A DNA stretch of 64,000 nt, taken from positions 62,001 through 126,000 of the forward strand of contig NZ_JHYA01000007.1 in NCBI RefSeq assembly GCF_000621545.1, given 5' to 3'. The position numbers were made by a program, and so were the translations under genes. The stretch comes from Anaerovibrio lipolyticus LB2005. Lineage in GTDB: Bacteria > Bacillota > Negativicutes > Selenomonadales > Selenomonadaceae. Positions within the stretch are counted from its first letter, which is position 1. Each line of letters opens with the position of its first letter. Shown here piece after piece: positions 25,448-34,492 of this stretch. The notes beneath the pieces were generated by a model. The model was not told the DNA's origin, ran no database searches, and was given only the letters and a program-made list of their open reading frames with translations.

Positions 25448-27796
25448 ATGTTTAATGGACGGCTGTCACCTAAGGTATTGGTAAACGGGTTGCTGGCTTT
25501 GCTTATTGTGGCAATACTACTTGGAAGGAAGTTTGCCTGTTTACCCGGCATGAATATGGATCAGGGAGATATTGGCCAATGGGCGGAGCGGGAGATTACA
25601 GTGGTGGGAGAGCTGGTGAATGCACCTGCGATGCGTATTGATGATGCTGGTAAGCGTCATATAAAATATGTAATAGCCAGTAATCAGGTTCTTGTAGGAG
25701 GGAAATGGACCGATACCCACGGAAAAATTATTTTGTATGCCAATGATACTTCTTTCGATACTCATAAGGGGCTGTTGAGGGAAGGGGAATACGGCGAAGA
25801 AAAATATGGTCGTTCAGGGGATCAAATCAAAGTCAGCGGTAAATTGATGAAGCTCCATGACTATCAAAATCCCGGGCGTATAGATATGATAACGGTCAAT
25901 TTTGCCCAGGGAATTCATGGTCAGATGTCTGCAGGGAAATACAGCATTGAGCTTACGGGGCAAGAAAAAAATATAATGTCACGGGTGGCTGAGAAAATAC
26001 GTCATTTATATAAAAGTCAGCTGGAGGCTGTTATGCCCAGAGAGGACAGTGCTGCCATATTTGCCATGTTATTTGGAGGTTATGGAGGTATTAAGCCGGA
26101 GCTGCTAGAGGCCTTTACGATTACAGGCTTGATTCATATTCTCTCAGTATCCGGTTCCCATATCACTTTGATGGCTGGCACCGCCAATGTTATAGGGCGA
26201 TTACTGGGATTGAGTGGTGGCCTGACTTCCCTTTTGGCAACAGTGATTATTGTAGTATACAGTTTGTTGGCAGGCTTTACCACCCCGGTTATTCGCTCGG
26301 CAATTATGGGAATATTAACTGTTATGGCCCTGTCTTTGGGACGGGAAAAGGATGCCCGGCATATTTTGAGCGTTACGGCCTTGGGATTATTGTTGATATG
26401 GCCACTTTCCCTTTTTGATATATCCTTTCAGCTATCCTTTGGGGCTACGGCTGGATTGCTTTATATATCACCGCTAATTGGCAGATATTTGAGAAAGTAT
26501 TTACCTCATTATATGGCTGATTCTTTGGGAGTAACCTTGGGTGCACAGCTGGCTGTTTTGCCCCTCATGGCCTGGTACTTCAATGTAATATCCATAAGTT
26601 CCTTGCTGGCAAATCTTGTGGTGGCTCCCGTGGTGGAACTGATTATTGTGATAAGCCTGCTGGCAGGTGTCTTGGTTGGGTTTCTTCCGGTGCTGGGGCA
26701 GTTCATTTTTATTGTATCCTCTATGCTTTTGGGCTTGGCATACGAGCTAACCCGCCTTATAGCCAGGCTGCCGGGGAGTCAGGTCTATTTGCCAACCCTT
26801 TGCATAACATTTTGGGGGATGTACTATGTATTATTGTTAATTTTTATTATGCCTGAGGATAAAAGAGCTTATTTTCGCAATAAGCTCAGCAATTTGTGTT
26901 GTATTGTAAAAAACGAAAGGAAAGACAGAAAAATAATTGGTGGTGGAGTGGCGTTGCTGTTGGCTGTAGCTGTAATTAGCTATGCAATTAGGCCAAATGA
27001 AATGCAGGTTCACTTTATTGATGTGGGGCAGGGTGATGCGGCTCTTGTAATAACTCCAAATGGGCATGCCTTTATGATTGATACGGGAGGTACCCGTCAG
27101 GGGGCTTATGATATAGGTGCCAGGGTGGATGTGCCATATTTGCTTCACTATGGGGTAAGAAAGCTGGATTTTATAATGCTTACCCATGCCCATGATGATC
27201 ATGCCAAGGGAGTAAGTGGCATATTGGGAAAAATACCAGTGGGGGCTGTTATGATAGGCCATGAAGGCCAGGAGGCCTATTTAAAAACCTTTGGTGGCTT
27301 AAATCCGGCCGTGAAAACAGAGCCCATGGTGGTTCTTAAGGAAGGTACTGAGATGAACCTTGACGGTGTACGGATTCAGGTATTATATGCTCCGGAGGAA
27401 AATAAAACCGGTGGAAGTACGGGAAATGAGTTTTCTAATTTGATAAGGGTATCCTATGGTAAGCATAGCTTTCTTTTTACCGGGGATTTGTCCAGTGAAC
27501 ATGAAAGCATATTGTGCAGCAGGGGGACACCTCTGGAAAGTACAGTTTTGAAGGTGGGCCATCATGGAAGCAATACCTCAAGCTCCCAGGAGTTCCTGAG
27601 GGCAGTAAAGCCTAAATGGAGCGTTATCAGTGTGGGATATGGCAATAGCTTTGGTCATCCTAAAAAAGAAATTTTGCAAAGACTGGAAAGCTGTACTGAC
27701 AGTAAGGTTTTGAGAACAGATGAAAATGGGGCGGTTGTATTTTATAGTGATGGAGAAAAATTGCGTGTTGATGCTCAAATAGTGTATGATAAATAA
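25448..27796 (+). CDS. comEC: ComEC/Rec2 DNA uptake channel
   Basis: A 782-residue polytopic protein with the three expected parts: an N-terminal DUF4131 region, a central competence domain (FAMLFGGYGG, ITGLIHILSVSGSHITL) with many membrane helices, and a C-terminal metallo-beta-lactamase-like nuclease domain (HFIDVGQGDAALV, THAHDDHAKG, KVGHHGSNTS). It transports single-stranded DNA into the cytoplasm. All metal ligands of the nuclease domain appear present. ATG 25448 is preferred because GGAGA lies 6 bases before it; in-frame ATGs at 25409, 25433 and 25436 lack a site. The stop overlaps the region just upstream of holA. Confidence 0.94.
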   Translation: MFNGRLSPKVLVNGLLALLIVAILLGRKFACLPGMNMDQGDIGQWAEREITVVGELVNAPAMRIDDAGKRHIKYVIASNQVLVGGKWTDTHGKIILYANDTSFDTHKGLLREGEYGEEKYGRSGDQIKVSGKLMKLHDYQNPGRIDMITVNFAQGIHGQMSAGKYSIELTGQEKNIMSRVAEKIRHLYKSQLEAVMPREDSAAIFAMLFGGYGGIKPELLEAFTITGLIHILSVSGSHITLMAGTANVIGRLLGLSGGLTSLLATVIIVVYSLLAGFTTPVIRSAIMGILTVMALSLGREKDARHILSVTALGLLLIWPLSLFDISFQLSFGATAGLLYISPLIGRYLRKYLPHYMADSLGVTLGAQLAVLPLMAWYFNVISISSLLANLVVAPVVELIIVISLLAGVLVGFLPVLGQFIFIVSSMLLGLAYELTRLIARLPGSQVYLPTLCITFWGMYYVLLLIFIMPEDKRAYFRNKLSNLCCIVKNERKDRKIIGGGVALLLAVAVISYAIRPNEMQVHFIDVGQGDAALVITPNGHAFMIDTGGTRQGAYDIGARVDVPYLLHYGVRKLDFIMLTHAHDDHAKGVSGILGKIPVGAVMIGHEGQEAYLKTFGGLNPAVKTEPMVVLKEGTEMNLDGVRIQVLYAPEENKTGGSTGNEFSNLIRVSYGKHSFLFTGDLSSEHESILCSRGTPLESTVLKVGHHGSNTSSSQEFLRAVKPKWSVISVGYGNSFGHPKKEILQRLESCTDSKVLRTDENGAVVFYSDGEKLRVDAQIVYDK

Positions 27797-27824
27797 GCAC
27801 TGTATGATATACGAAGGTGATTAT

Positions 27825-28895
27825 ATGAATTTTGGGGAATTGAAAACACGCTTAAAAAAAGGTGATGTCAGCCGGCTTTATTTATTGTCCGGTGAGGAAT
27901 CCTATTATATACAGAAGGCTGAAGAAGCAATTTTAAATACCTTGTTTCCTAAGGGATATAATGTTGAGGATGTACAGCTTGTAGACGGCACCAGTCTGTC
28001 TATTGTGGATTTTGTTGGTATGGTGGAAACAGTGCCGTTTTTTTCGCCTAAAAATGTAATTATTGTAAGAGATGCCATCATGTTTAAGGCAAAAAAGAGT
28101 GCAGAAAATGAAGCTGTTGGCAAGGACTCTGCCAAGCAGGCATCTGCAATGGAGGATCGTCTATATAAGCTGTTTGCCAATATGCCTGATTTCAGCATTG
28201 TTATTTTTGAGCTTCGGGGAAAGGCGGATGGCAGGAAGAAGCTCTATAAGGAATTTTCCAAGCACGCTCAGATTATGGAGGCTGCGTCAGTAAAGGCCTA
28301 TAATATTGATGAATGGCTTCAGGGGAAGCTCCAGGAGATTCATAAAACCATGGACAGGGAGGCCCATGCCTATTTTGTCCGGGCTGTGAGTATGATGGAG
28401 AATATTCCTTTGGGCTTTTTAGATAAGGAAATGGAAAAGCTCTCCCTATTTATGGGGCCGGAGCAGAAGCTGATAGATCGTGATACTCTGGTACAGGTCT
28501 TTTCTGATATGCCGGAGATTTACGGCTTTGCCATGAATGATGCCATAAGCAATCACGACATAAAAAAAGCCCTGTACCTGTTTAATAAGCAGCAGGAGCA
28601 GGGAGTATATATAGTACCTATAATAGGTCAGCTGGTACATTTCGTTCGTCAGATGTGGCAGGCGAAAACCATGCTGAACAAGGGGCTTAGGGATAAGGCC
28701 TTGGGACAGGCCATTGGGGTATCTCACCCCTTTATAATAAAAAAAATAATTAGAGAATGTCAGGGCTTTTCAGAGGAAACCCTTAAAAATGCCTTCCTCC
28801 AGTTGGCAGAGTGTGATTTGGGAGCCAAAACAGGCCGTCTGGATAATGCTGAGGTGGAAGGGGTAATCATTAGTCTTTGTGCCAATAATAAATAA
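27825..28895 (+). CDS. holA: DNA polymerase III subunit delta
   Basis: A 356-residue delta subunit of the clamp loader, which opens the beta sliding clamp. The RLYLLSGEESYYIQKAEEAI start, the VPFFSPKNVIIVRDA segment and the C-terminal KTGRLDNAEVEGVIISLC helix are typical. The location straight after comEC is common in Firmicutes. ATG 27825 with GAAGGTGA before it was chosen over an in-frame ATG at 27786, which overlaps the end of comEC. A bidirectional terminator separates it from convergent rpsT. Confidence 0.93.
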   Translation: MNFGELKTRLKKGDVSRLYLLSGEESYYIQKAEEAILNTLFPKGYNVEDVQLVDGTSLSIVDFVGMVETVPFFSPKNVIIVRDAIMFKAKKSAENEAVGKDSAKQASAMEDRLYKLFANMPDFSIVIFELRGKADGRKKLYKEFSKHAQIMEAASVKAYNIDEWLQGKLQEIHKTMDREAHAYFVRAVSMMENIPLGFLDKEMEKLSLFMGPEQKLIDRDTLVQVFSDMPEIYGFAMNDAISNHDIKKALYLFNKQQEQGVYIVPIIGQLVHFVRQMWQAKTMLNKGLRDKALGQAIGVSHPFIIKKIIRECQGFSEETLKNAFLQLAECDLGAKTGRLDNAEVEGVIISLCANNK

Positions 28896-28908
28896 AGTGC
28901 AATGTAAT

Positions 28909-28938
28909 AAAGCCTGCCTCCATGGGAGACAGGCTTTT
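28909..28938. terminator. Bidirectional terminator between holA and rpsT
   Basis: AAAGCCTGCCTC (28909-28920) pairs with GAGACAGGCTTTT (28926-28938) with one mismatch. A and T runs flank it on both sides. Confidence 0.88.
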
Positions 28939-28953
28939 ATTTCATGCGAATCA

Positions 28954-29217
28954 TTATGCCATTGCGTTAACCTTGCGAGCTAAACGGGACTTCTTACGGC
29001 TTGCACAATTCTTGTGATATACATGATTTGCAGCAGCCTGGTCGATAGTCTTGCATGCAAGTGCAAGGAGGGCCTTTGCTTCTTCAACGTTACCAGCTTC
29101 AACAGCGTCCATAACCTTGCGGGAAGCAGTTCTTACGCGAGACTTCTCAGCCAGGTTCTTAGCATGGCGCTTCGCGTCAGTCTTTACACTCAGAATAGAA
29201 GATTTAATGTTTGGCAA
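28954..29217 (-). CDS. rpsT: 30S ribosomal protein bS20
   Basis: An 87-residue basic protein of the small subunit that binds 16S rRNA. The N-terminus PNIKSSILSVKTDAKRHAKN and the C-terminal KNCASRKKSRLARKVN are typical. The start codon is TTG at 29217-29215, with GGGGGTG about 7 bases before it; the rpsT of E. coli also starts with UUG. It is transcribed convergently to holA and divergently from lepA, a frequent arrangement in Firmicutes. Confidence 0.95.
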   Translation of the reverse strand: MPNIKSSILSVKTDAKRHAKNLAEKSRVRTASRKVMDAVEAGNVEEAKALLALACKTIDQAAANHVYHKNCASRKKSRLARKVNAMA

Positions 29218-29405
29218 TTAGTTCACCCCCTTGAAATTTCAGTACCTATGTATTCTAGCATGGTAAAATGAAAAATGCAACATTTTATTTATGATTATTT
29301 TTCTGTCAATGGGAGTTTTTTCTATATAAATATGGAAAAATATTAATAACTGGGTTATAATAATTTGACTATTTGTGTTTACTTTTAACTCGAAGGGAAG
29401 AGATT

Positions 29406-31202
29406 ATGGATACAAAGAAAATTCGTAATTTTTCAATTATAGCTCATATTGACCATGGCAAGTCCACTATTGCCGATCGTCTTATCGAATATACAGGTAC
29501 CCTTTCCAAGCGTGAAATGGAAAATCAAGTGCTGGACAATATGGATTTGGAGCGGGAGCGTGGTATTACTATCAAGGCTCAGACGGTGCGCATTGATTAT
29601 AAGGGCAAGGACGGGGAAATGTATTGCCTGAATCTTATCGATACACCGGGCCATGTGGATTTTACCTATGAGGTTTCCCGTAGCTTGGCTGCCTGTGAGG
29701 GTGCCCTGCTGATTGTAGATGCTGCCCAGGGCGTCGAGGCTCAGACTCTGGCCAATGTTTATATGGCTTTGGAGCATGATCTGGAAATTATTCCTGTTAT
29801 TAACAAGATTGATTTGCCAAGCGCGGATCCCGACAGAGTTAAGCAGGAGATTGAGGATGTTATTGGCCTGGATGCCTCTGAGGCAATTTTGGCTTCTGCC
29901 AAAACCGGGCAGGGTATCGAGGAAATCCTTGATGCCATTGTGGAGCGTATTCCTGCACCATCAGGAGAGGCGGACAAACCTTTAAGTGCGCTGATTTTTG
30001 ACTCCTATTTTGATTCCTATAAGGGTGCCATTGCCCATATCCGTATTATGGACGGCGTTCTTAAAAAGGGCATGGGGCTTAAAATGATGGCTACAGGCAA
30101 GGTGTTTGATGCTACAGAAATTGGCTGCTTCCGTCCTCAGACCACGGAGCTTCAGGAAATGGGGCCCGGCTCTGTAGGATATTTGGCTGGTTCCCTTAAG
30201 CAGGTTCGTGATGTGCGGGTTGGTGATACTGTAACTCTTGCTGAGGGCGGCGTTACTGAGCCTTTGCCTGGTTATCGGGGCGTTACTCCGATGGTGTACT
30301 GCGGCCTTTATCCTGTGGACAGTGCAGATTATGATAATTTAAAGGATGCCTTGGAAAAGCTGCAGCTTAACGATGCTGCCCTGGTTTTTGAGCCAGAGAC
30401 CTCCATTGCCCTTGGCTTTGGTTATCGTTGTGGCTTCTTGGGCCTGCTTCACATGGACGTTATTCAGGAGCGTCTGGAGCGTGAGTATAATCTGAAGCTT
30501 ATAACAACCGCTCCAAGTGTTATTTATCACGTATTTAAGACTGACGGGGAAATGGTAACGGTGGATAATCCATCCGACCTGCCTGACCCAACCACTATTG
30601 ACCATATCGAGGAACCATTCGTTAAAGCCACTGTAATCGTTCCAAAGGATTTCGTGGGCGCTGTTATGGAGATTTCCCAGAATAAGCGCGGTGAGTTCAA
30701 GAGTATGGACTATCTGGATGTAAACCGGGTTATGGTAATTTATCATATTCCTCTTAGTGAAATAATCTATGATTATTTTGATAAGCTGAAATCCTCCACC
30801 AGAGGCTATGCTTCTCTCGATTATGAGTTGGCGGATTATCAGCCGGCAAAGCTGGTTAAGCTGGATATCCTTATGAATGGTGAAGCGGTGGATGCTCTGT
30901 CTACCATTGTTCATGTGGATAATGCGGCTTCCCGTGGTCGTTCTCTGGCTGCTAAGCTGAAGACCATTATTCCTCAGCAGATGTTTGAGATTCCAATTCA
31001 GGCAGCTATTGGCAATAAGATTATTGCCCGTGAAAATGTCCGTGCATTGCGTAAGGACGTTTTGGCCAAGTGCTATGGCGGTGATATTTCCCGTAAGCGC
31101 AAGCTGCTGGAAAAACAGAAGGAAGGTAAAAAGCGCATGAAGGCTGTGGGCAGGGTAGAGGTGCCACAGGAAGCATTCATGGCGATACTCAATATAGATT
31201 AA
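29406..31202 (+). CDS. lepA: Elongation factor 4 (LepA) GTPase
   Basis: A 598-residue translational GTPase of normal LepA length. G1 is AHIDHGKST near residue 14, G2/G3 are [12 protein letters not shown] and DTPGHVDF, and G4 is NKID. The LepA-specific C-terminal domain is present ([23 protein letters not shown]). The protein acts on ribosomes during initiation or back-translocation. ATG 29406 follows GAAGGGAAGAG; an in-frame TTG at 29373 is rejected. TATAAT at 29356-29361 gives a likely -10 element. A 295-base gap follows. Confidence 0.97.
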   Translation: MDTKKIRNFSIIAHIDHGKSTIADRLIEYTGTLSKREMENQVLDNMDLERERGITIKAQTVRIDYKGKDGEMYCLNLIDTPGHVDFTYEVSRSLAACEGALLIVDAAQGVEAQTLANVYMALEHDLEIIPVINKIDLPSADPDRVKQEIEDVIGLDASEAILASAKTGQGIEEILDAIVERIPAPSGEADKPLSALIFDSYFDSYKGAIAHIRIMDGVLKKGMGLKMMATGKVFDATEIGCFRPQTTELQEMGPGSVGYLAGSLKQVRDVRVGDTVTLAEGGVTEPLPGYRGVTPMVYCGLYPVDSADYDNLKDALEKLQLNDAALVFEPETSIALGFGYRCGFLGLLHMDVIQERLEREYNLKLITTAPSVIYHVFKTDGEMVTVDNPSDLPDPTTIDHIEEPFVKATVIVPKDFVGAVMEISQNKRGEFKSMDYLDVNRVMVIYHIPLSEIIYDYFDKLKSSTRGYASLDYELADYQPAKLVKLDILMNGEAVDALSTIVHVDNAASRGRSLAAKLKTIIPQQMFEIPIQAAIGNKIIARENVRALRKDVLAKCYGGDISRKRKLLEKQKEGKKRMKAVGRVEVPQEAFMAILNID

Positions 31203-31269
31203 ATACGTCAAAAGAGTGTTGTCCTTCGCTCGGCTTCGTCACTAAAACTATTTTTTTCTTTCAATTAGT

Positions 31270-31346
31270 CAGTGAGAAAAATCCAAACTCGCTCGCCTTT
31301 ATACGATTGGTGTTGCTTCGCTCAAACAGTGGATGTTTTCTCACTG
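31270..31346. repeat. Long imperfect inverted repeat in the lepA-hemW gap
   Basis: CAGTGAGAAAAATCCA (31270-31285) pairs with TGGATGTTTTCTCACTG (31330-31346) with one bulge. The loop holds the related motifs ACTCGCTCGCC and GCTTCGCTCAAAC, and a third similar motif, CTTCGCTCGGCTTCG, lies at 31223-31237. The TCGCTC-rich, self-complementary make-up suggests a small dispersed intergenic repeat. The gap 31203-31497 contains no gene that I can see. Confidence 0.55.
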
Positions 31347-31420
31347 TGTAAGTATGAAAAAAACAGTTTATTAACGTTCCTCAGCCTAATGTCTCAGGAC
31401 AATCACCCTTTCGACGACTA

Positions 31421-31481
31421 TATAATAGAGGTGTGTGCGTATTGCCATGTAATCACATACCTCTTTTTTTATGACTATAAT
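31421..31481 (+). promoter_or_regulatory. Promoter-like boxes and terminator-like hairpin in the hemW leader
   Basis: A TATAAT at 31421-31426 is followed at once by a hairpin, GAGGTGTGTG (31428-31437) with CACATACCTC (31454-31463), and a seven-T run (31464-31470). A second TATAAT lies at 31476-31481, in the similar context GACTATAATAGAG, 17 bases before the hemW ATG. Either the hairpin terminates transcription entering from upstream, or it attenuates hemW. The -35 boxes are weak. Confidence 0.5.
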
Positions 31482-31497
31482 AGAGCTGGTGTAGGTT

Positions 31498-32649
31498 ATG
31501 ACAACTGATTTTGGCGTATATATCCATATCCCCTTTTGTAAGCAGAAATGCTTTTATTGTGATTTCCCATCCTTTGCGGGGCGGGAGAAGTACATAGATG
31601 AGTACCTTAACAGTCTGCACCATGAAATGGAGCTGGGGGCAGAAAGAATCGCTGAAAAGGGGAAATTGACTCCCCATACTATTTATATTGGTGGCGGAAC
31701 CCCCAGTCATTTGAATTTATCTCAAATGCAAATGCTGTTTGAAGCTATTCGTGCTAATATGCAGGTGAAAGATGTGGCAGAATTTACCATGGAAGTAAAT
31801 CCCTGCACCATAGATGAAGAAAAACTTCATTTAATGAAGGCTAATGGCATAACGCGTGTAAGTATAGGCGTGCAGAGCTTTGATGATGGCTGCTTGCAGC
31901 GCATTGGCAGGATTCACAAAAGCAGCATGGCAATTGAAAAGGTTAGGCTGGCCCAAAAGGCTGGTTTTGATAATATCAGTATCGACCTTATGTATGGCCT
32001 GCCGGGGCAGACATTGGATATGCTTAAGAAATCACTGGACAAGGCCATGGAGTTAGGCATTCAACATATTTCTGTTTACGGGCTTCAGCTGGAGGAAGGT
32101 ACAGTGCTGGCAAAGCAACAGGAAATGGGCAGATTGGAGCTGCCGGATGACGAAGCAGTGGAGAAAATGTACGATTATCTAGTGGAGTATTTGCCGGCCC
32201 ATGGCTTTAGCCGCTATGAGATATCCAATTATGCTATGGATGGATATTATAGTCGCCATAATACCCTTTATTGGCAGGATGTACCATATCTTGGATTTGG
32301 CTCTGGTGCCCATTCCTACTGGCGGGGAAACCGCTATGAAAATCCAGTGGACATTTGTGAATATATTAAGGCCACAGCAGAGGGCAAATTCCTTCATATT
32401 GTGGAGGAGGCTGTCAGCGAAAAGGCCCACATGGAAGAATTTTGTTTTCTGGGTTTGCGCATGACTAAGGGCATTAACAAGGAAAAATTCATGGAAAAAT
32501 TCAATCGGGACATCTATGAAGTCTTTGGCAATGCCATAAAAGAAATGACGGCCAAAGGCCTTTTGCAGGAAAATGATGGGGTATTATCTTTAACTCCAAT
32601 GGGTATGAAATACGGCAATATGGTATTTGGAGCATTCATAATTGAATAG
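31498..32649 (+). CDS. hemW: Radical SAM family heme chaperone HemW
   Basis: A 383-residue radical SAM protein. The cluster motif CKQKCFYCDF (14-23, cysteines with CxxxCxxC spacing) with the extra Cys/Asp-Phe part fits HemW rather than true HemN, which has a longer N-terminus. GGGTPSHLNLSQM and VSIGVQSFDDGCLQRIGR are further family segments. HemW proteins bind heme and help insert it into cytochromes; older databases call them oxygen-independent coproporphyrinogen oxidase. It lies before hrcA, as in many Firmicutes (lepA-hemW-hrcA order). Confidence 0.93.
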   Translation: MTTDFGVYIHIPFCKQKCFYCDFPSFAGREKYIDEYLNSLHHEMELGAERIAEKGKLTPHTIYIGGGTPSHLNLSQMQMLFEAIRANMQVKDVAEFTMEVNPCTIDEEKLHLMKANGITRVSIGVQSFDDGCLQRIGRIHKSSMAIEKVRLAQKAGFDNISIDLMYGLPGQTLDMLKKSLDKAMELGIQHISVYGLQLEEGTVLAKQQEMGRLELPDDEAVEKMYDYLVEYLPAHGFSRYEISNYAMDGYYSRHNTLYWQDVPYLGFGSGAHSYWRGNRYENPVDICEYIKATAEGKFLHIVEEAVSEKAHMEEFCFLGLRMTKGINKEKFMEKFNRDIYEVFGNAIKEMTAKGLLQENDGVLSLTPMGMKYGNMVFGAFIIE

Positions 32650-32715
32650 ATTACCAAGTTTTGGACGTATAAAACCTTTTGTATTGTAAAAAGTCAAATA
32701 TTTTGTCTTGACTTA

Positions 32716-32744
32716 TTGACTTTTATGTTCTTTAGGTTTATAGT
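32716..32744 (+). promoter_or_regulatory. Promoter of the hrcA-grpE-dnaK-dnaJ operon
   Basis: TTGACT (32716-32721), a 17-base spacer and TATAGT (32739-32744), directly before the CIRCE element. Confidence 0.82.
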
Positions 32745-32755
32745 CTTTATAGAAG

Positions 32756-32782
32756 TTAGCACTCAGCAACATGGAGTGCTAA
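32756..32782 (+). promoter_or_regulatory. CIRCE operator (HrcA binding site)
   Basis: A perfect match to the consensus TTAGCACTC-N9-GAGTGCTAA (32756-32764 and 32774-32782). It sits just after the predicted transcription start and before hrcA, so HrcA represses its own operon until heat shock. Confidence 0.97.
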
Positions 32783-32799
32783 CAACAGGAGAGATTGTT

Positions 32800-33825
32800 A
32801 TGATTGATGAGAGAAAGCAGCATATACTGCAGGCCGTCATTCAGGATTATATATCATCAGCGGAGCCAGTGGGATCAAGAACCTTGGCCCGTAAGTATGA
32901 TTTGGGCGTAAGTCCTGCAACTATAAGAAATGAAATGGCAGACCTTGAGATGCTGGGATATCTTGAACATATTCACACATCATCAGGCCGTATCCCTTCT
33001 TCCAAGGGTTATCGTCTTTATGTAGACTCTCTTCTGCCAGTTAAGCCTATGACTGATGCTGAAAAGGCTATCATTGATAAGTGGTACAAGACCAAGGTTC
33101 AGCGCATAGACCAGGTTTTCCAGGAAACGGCCAAGCTGATTTCCAAGATGACCAAGAATGTGTCTCTGGTGTTGGCACCACAGATTTCAAAGGCAGCTTT
33201 TAAATGTATGCAGTTCCTTCCGTTGGATGATCACCGGGTCATTGCAGTGCTGATGACTGATGCGGGCTTTGTGGAAAACCGCATTATGGAAATGCCGGAT
33301 GGCGCGTCCTTTGAAGATTTTCAGCGTATGGCTCAGGTGGCCAATGGCCATTTATCTGGTCACACACTGGAGACCATTCATACCAAGAGCTTGAAGCAGA
33401 TAGAATCCGCTATAGGCGATAAGGGCCTTTATGATTCAGCCTTTGACCTCATTAGCAAGGCATTGGATTCAGACCGCAAGGAGCGCCTCTATTTGGGGGG
33501 CACCACGGAGCTGATGACACAGCCGGAATTTCACAATGTGGATAAGGTTAAGGAGATTCTGCTCATGCTGGAGGAGGATCAGCTCATGAAGGATATTCTT
33601 CGTTCCCATTTGGGAGATGGTCTTACCGTATCCATAGGACAGGAAAATGAATACAGCGGCATTAAGGATTGTAGTATTATTACTGCAACATACCATCTGG
33701 ATGGAGAATTGCTTGGCTCATTGGCAGTTCTTGGGCCAACCAGAATGGAATATGGACGTACAATGTCCCTTTTAAATTATATGAACCAAAATCTCAATGA
33801 AGTCGTAAAAAGGCTGAATTGGTAG
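32800..33825 (+). CDS. hrcA: Heat-inducible transcription repressor HrcA
   Basis: A 341-residue repressor that binds CIRCE and is kept active by GroEL. The N-terminal winged helix (MIDERKQHILQAVIQDYI, then SPATIRNEMADLEMLGYLEH) and the GAF-like core are intact. ATG 32800 follows AGGAGA. A longer in-frame start at 32716 would run through the promoter and CIRCE and is rejected. It is first gene of the heat-shock operon, followed by grpE 25 bases later. Confidence 0.97.
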   Translation: MIDERKQHILQAVIQDYISSAEPVGSRTLARKYDLGVSPATIRNEMADLEMLGYLEHIHTSSGRIPSSKGYRLYVDSLLPVKPMTDAEKAIIDKWYKTKVQRIDQVFQETAKLISKMTKNVSLVLAPQISKAAFKCMQFLPLDDHRVIAVLMTDAGFVENRIMEMPDGASFEDFQRMAQVANGHLSGHTLETIHTKSLKQIESAIGDKGLYDSAFDLISKALDSDRKERLYLGGTTELMTQPEFHNVDKVKEILLMLEEDQLMKDILRSHLGDGLTVSIGQENEYSGIKDCSIITATYHLDGELLGSLAVLGPTRMEYGRTMSLLNYMNQNLNEVVKRLNW

Positions 33826-33850
33826 AATACTAAAGAGGTGAAAAAACAGA

Positions 33851-34444
33851 ATGCCTTTCGATAAAGACAAGCTTAAGAAAAAGGATGAAGAAAAGTTAGA
33901 GGAAATGCAGAGGGAGATTGATGAACATGATGAATCTTCTGAGGAGCTTGCCGATGCTGAAGCTGCAACTGAGGTTGTAGAGGATGTTCCGGAGGAAAAG
34001 GATGAGCTGGAGGAATTAAAGGAAAAGCTGGCTGAGGATGAGGAAAGATATAAGCGACTTCAGGCAGATTTTGAAAATTTCCGTCGTCGTACCCGCCAGG
34101 AAAAGGAAGAGTTGTCAGCTCTGGTAGTTCAGAATTTTATTACTGAGCTTTTGCCAATGGTTGACAATTTTGAACGCGCTATGGCTGCTGAGGCTACTGA
34201 TGCCGCAGCTTTCCAGCAGGGCGTGGATATGATATTTAATCAGCTCATGGAAATTTTGAAGAACCGGGGGCTGAAAAAGATTGAAACCAAGGATGCAAAG
34301 TTTGATCCAAACTTCCATCAGGCAGTAATGCGTGTGGAGAATCCTGAGCTGGAGGACGATACCATTGTCATGGAGCTTCAAAAGGGCTACATGGTAAAGG
34401 ATAAGGTTATCAGACCTTCCATGGTTCAGGTTGTATCTAATTAA
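33851..34444 (+). CDS. grpE: Nucleotide exchange factor GrpE
   Basis: A 197-residue GrpE. An acidic, disordered N-terminus of about 60 residues rich in E, D and K is followed by the long coiled coil (EDEERYKRLQADFENFRRRT) and the beta-wing domain (FDPNFHQAVMRVENPELEDDTIVMELQKGY). It releases ADP from DnaK. Start ATG 33851 behind AGAGGTGA. It lies between hrcA and dnaK in the conserved operon order. Confidence 0.97.
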   Translation: MPFDKDKLKKKDEEKLEEMQREIDEHDESSEELADAEAATEVVEDVPEEKDELEELKEKLAEDEERYKRLQADFENFRRRTRQEKEELSALVVQNFITELLPMVDNFERAMAAEATDAAAFQQGVDMIFNQLMEILKNRGLKKIETKDAKFDPNFHQAVMRVENPELEDDTIVMELQKGYMVKDKVIRPSMVQVVSN

Positions 34445-34492
34445 GGCTTGTTTTAATAAAATAGTTTGTTACTTTTAAGGAGGAAATATAAA

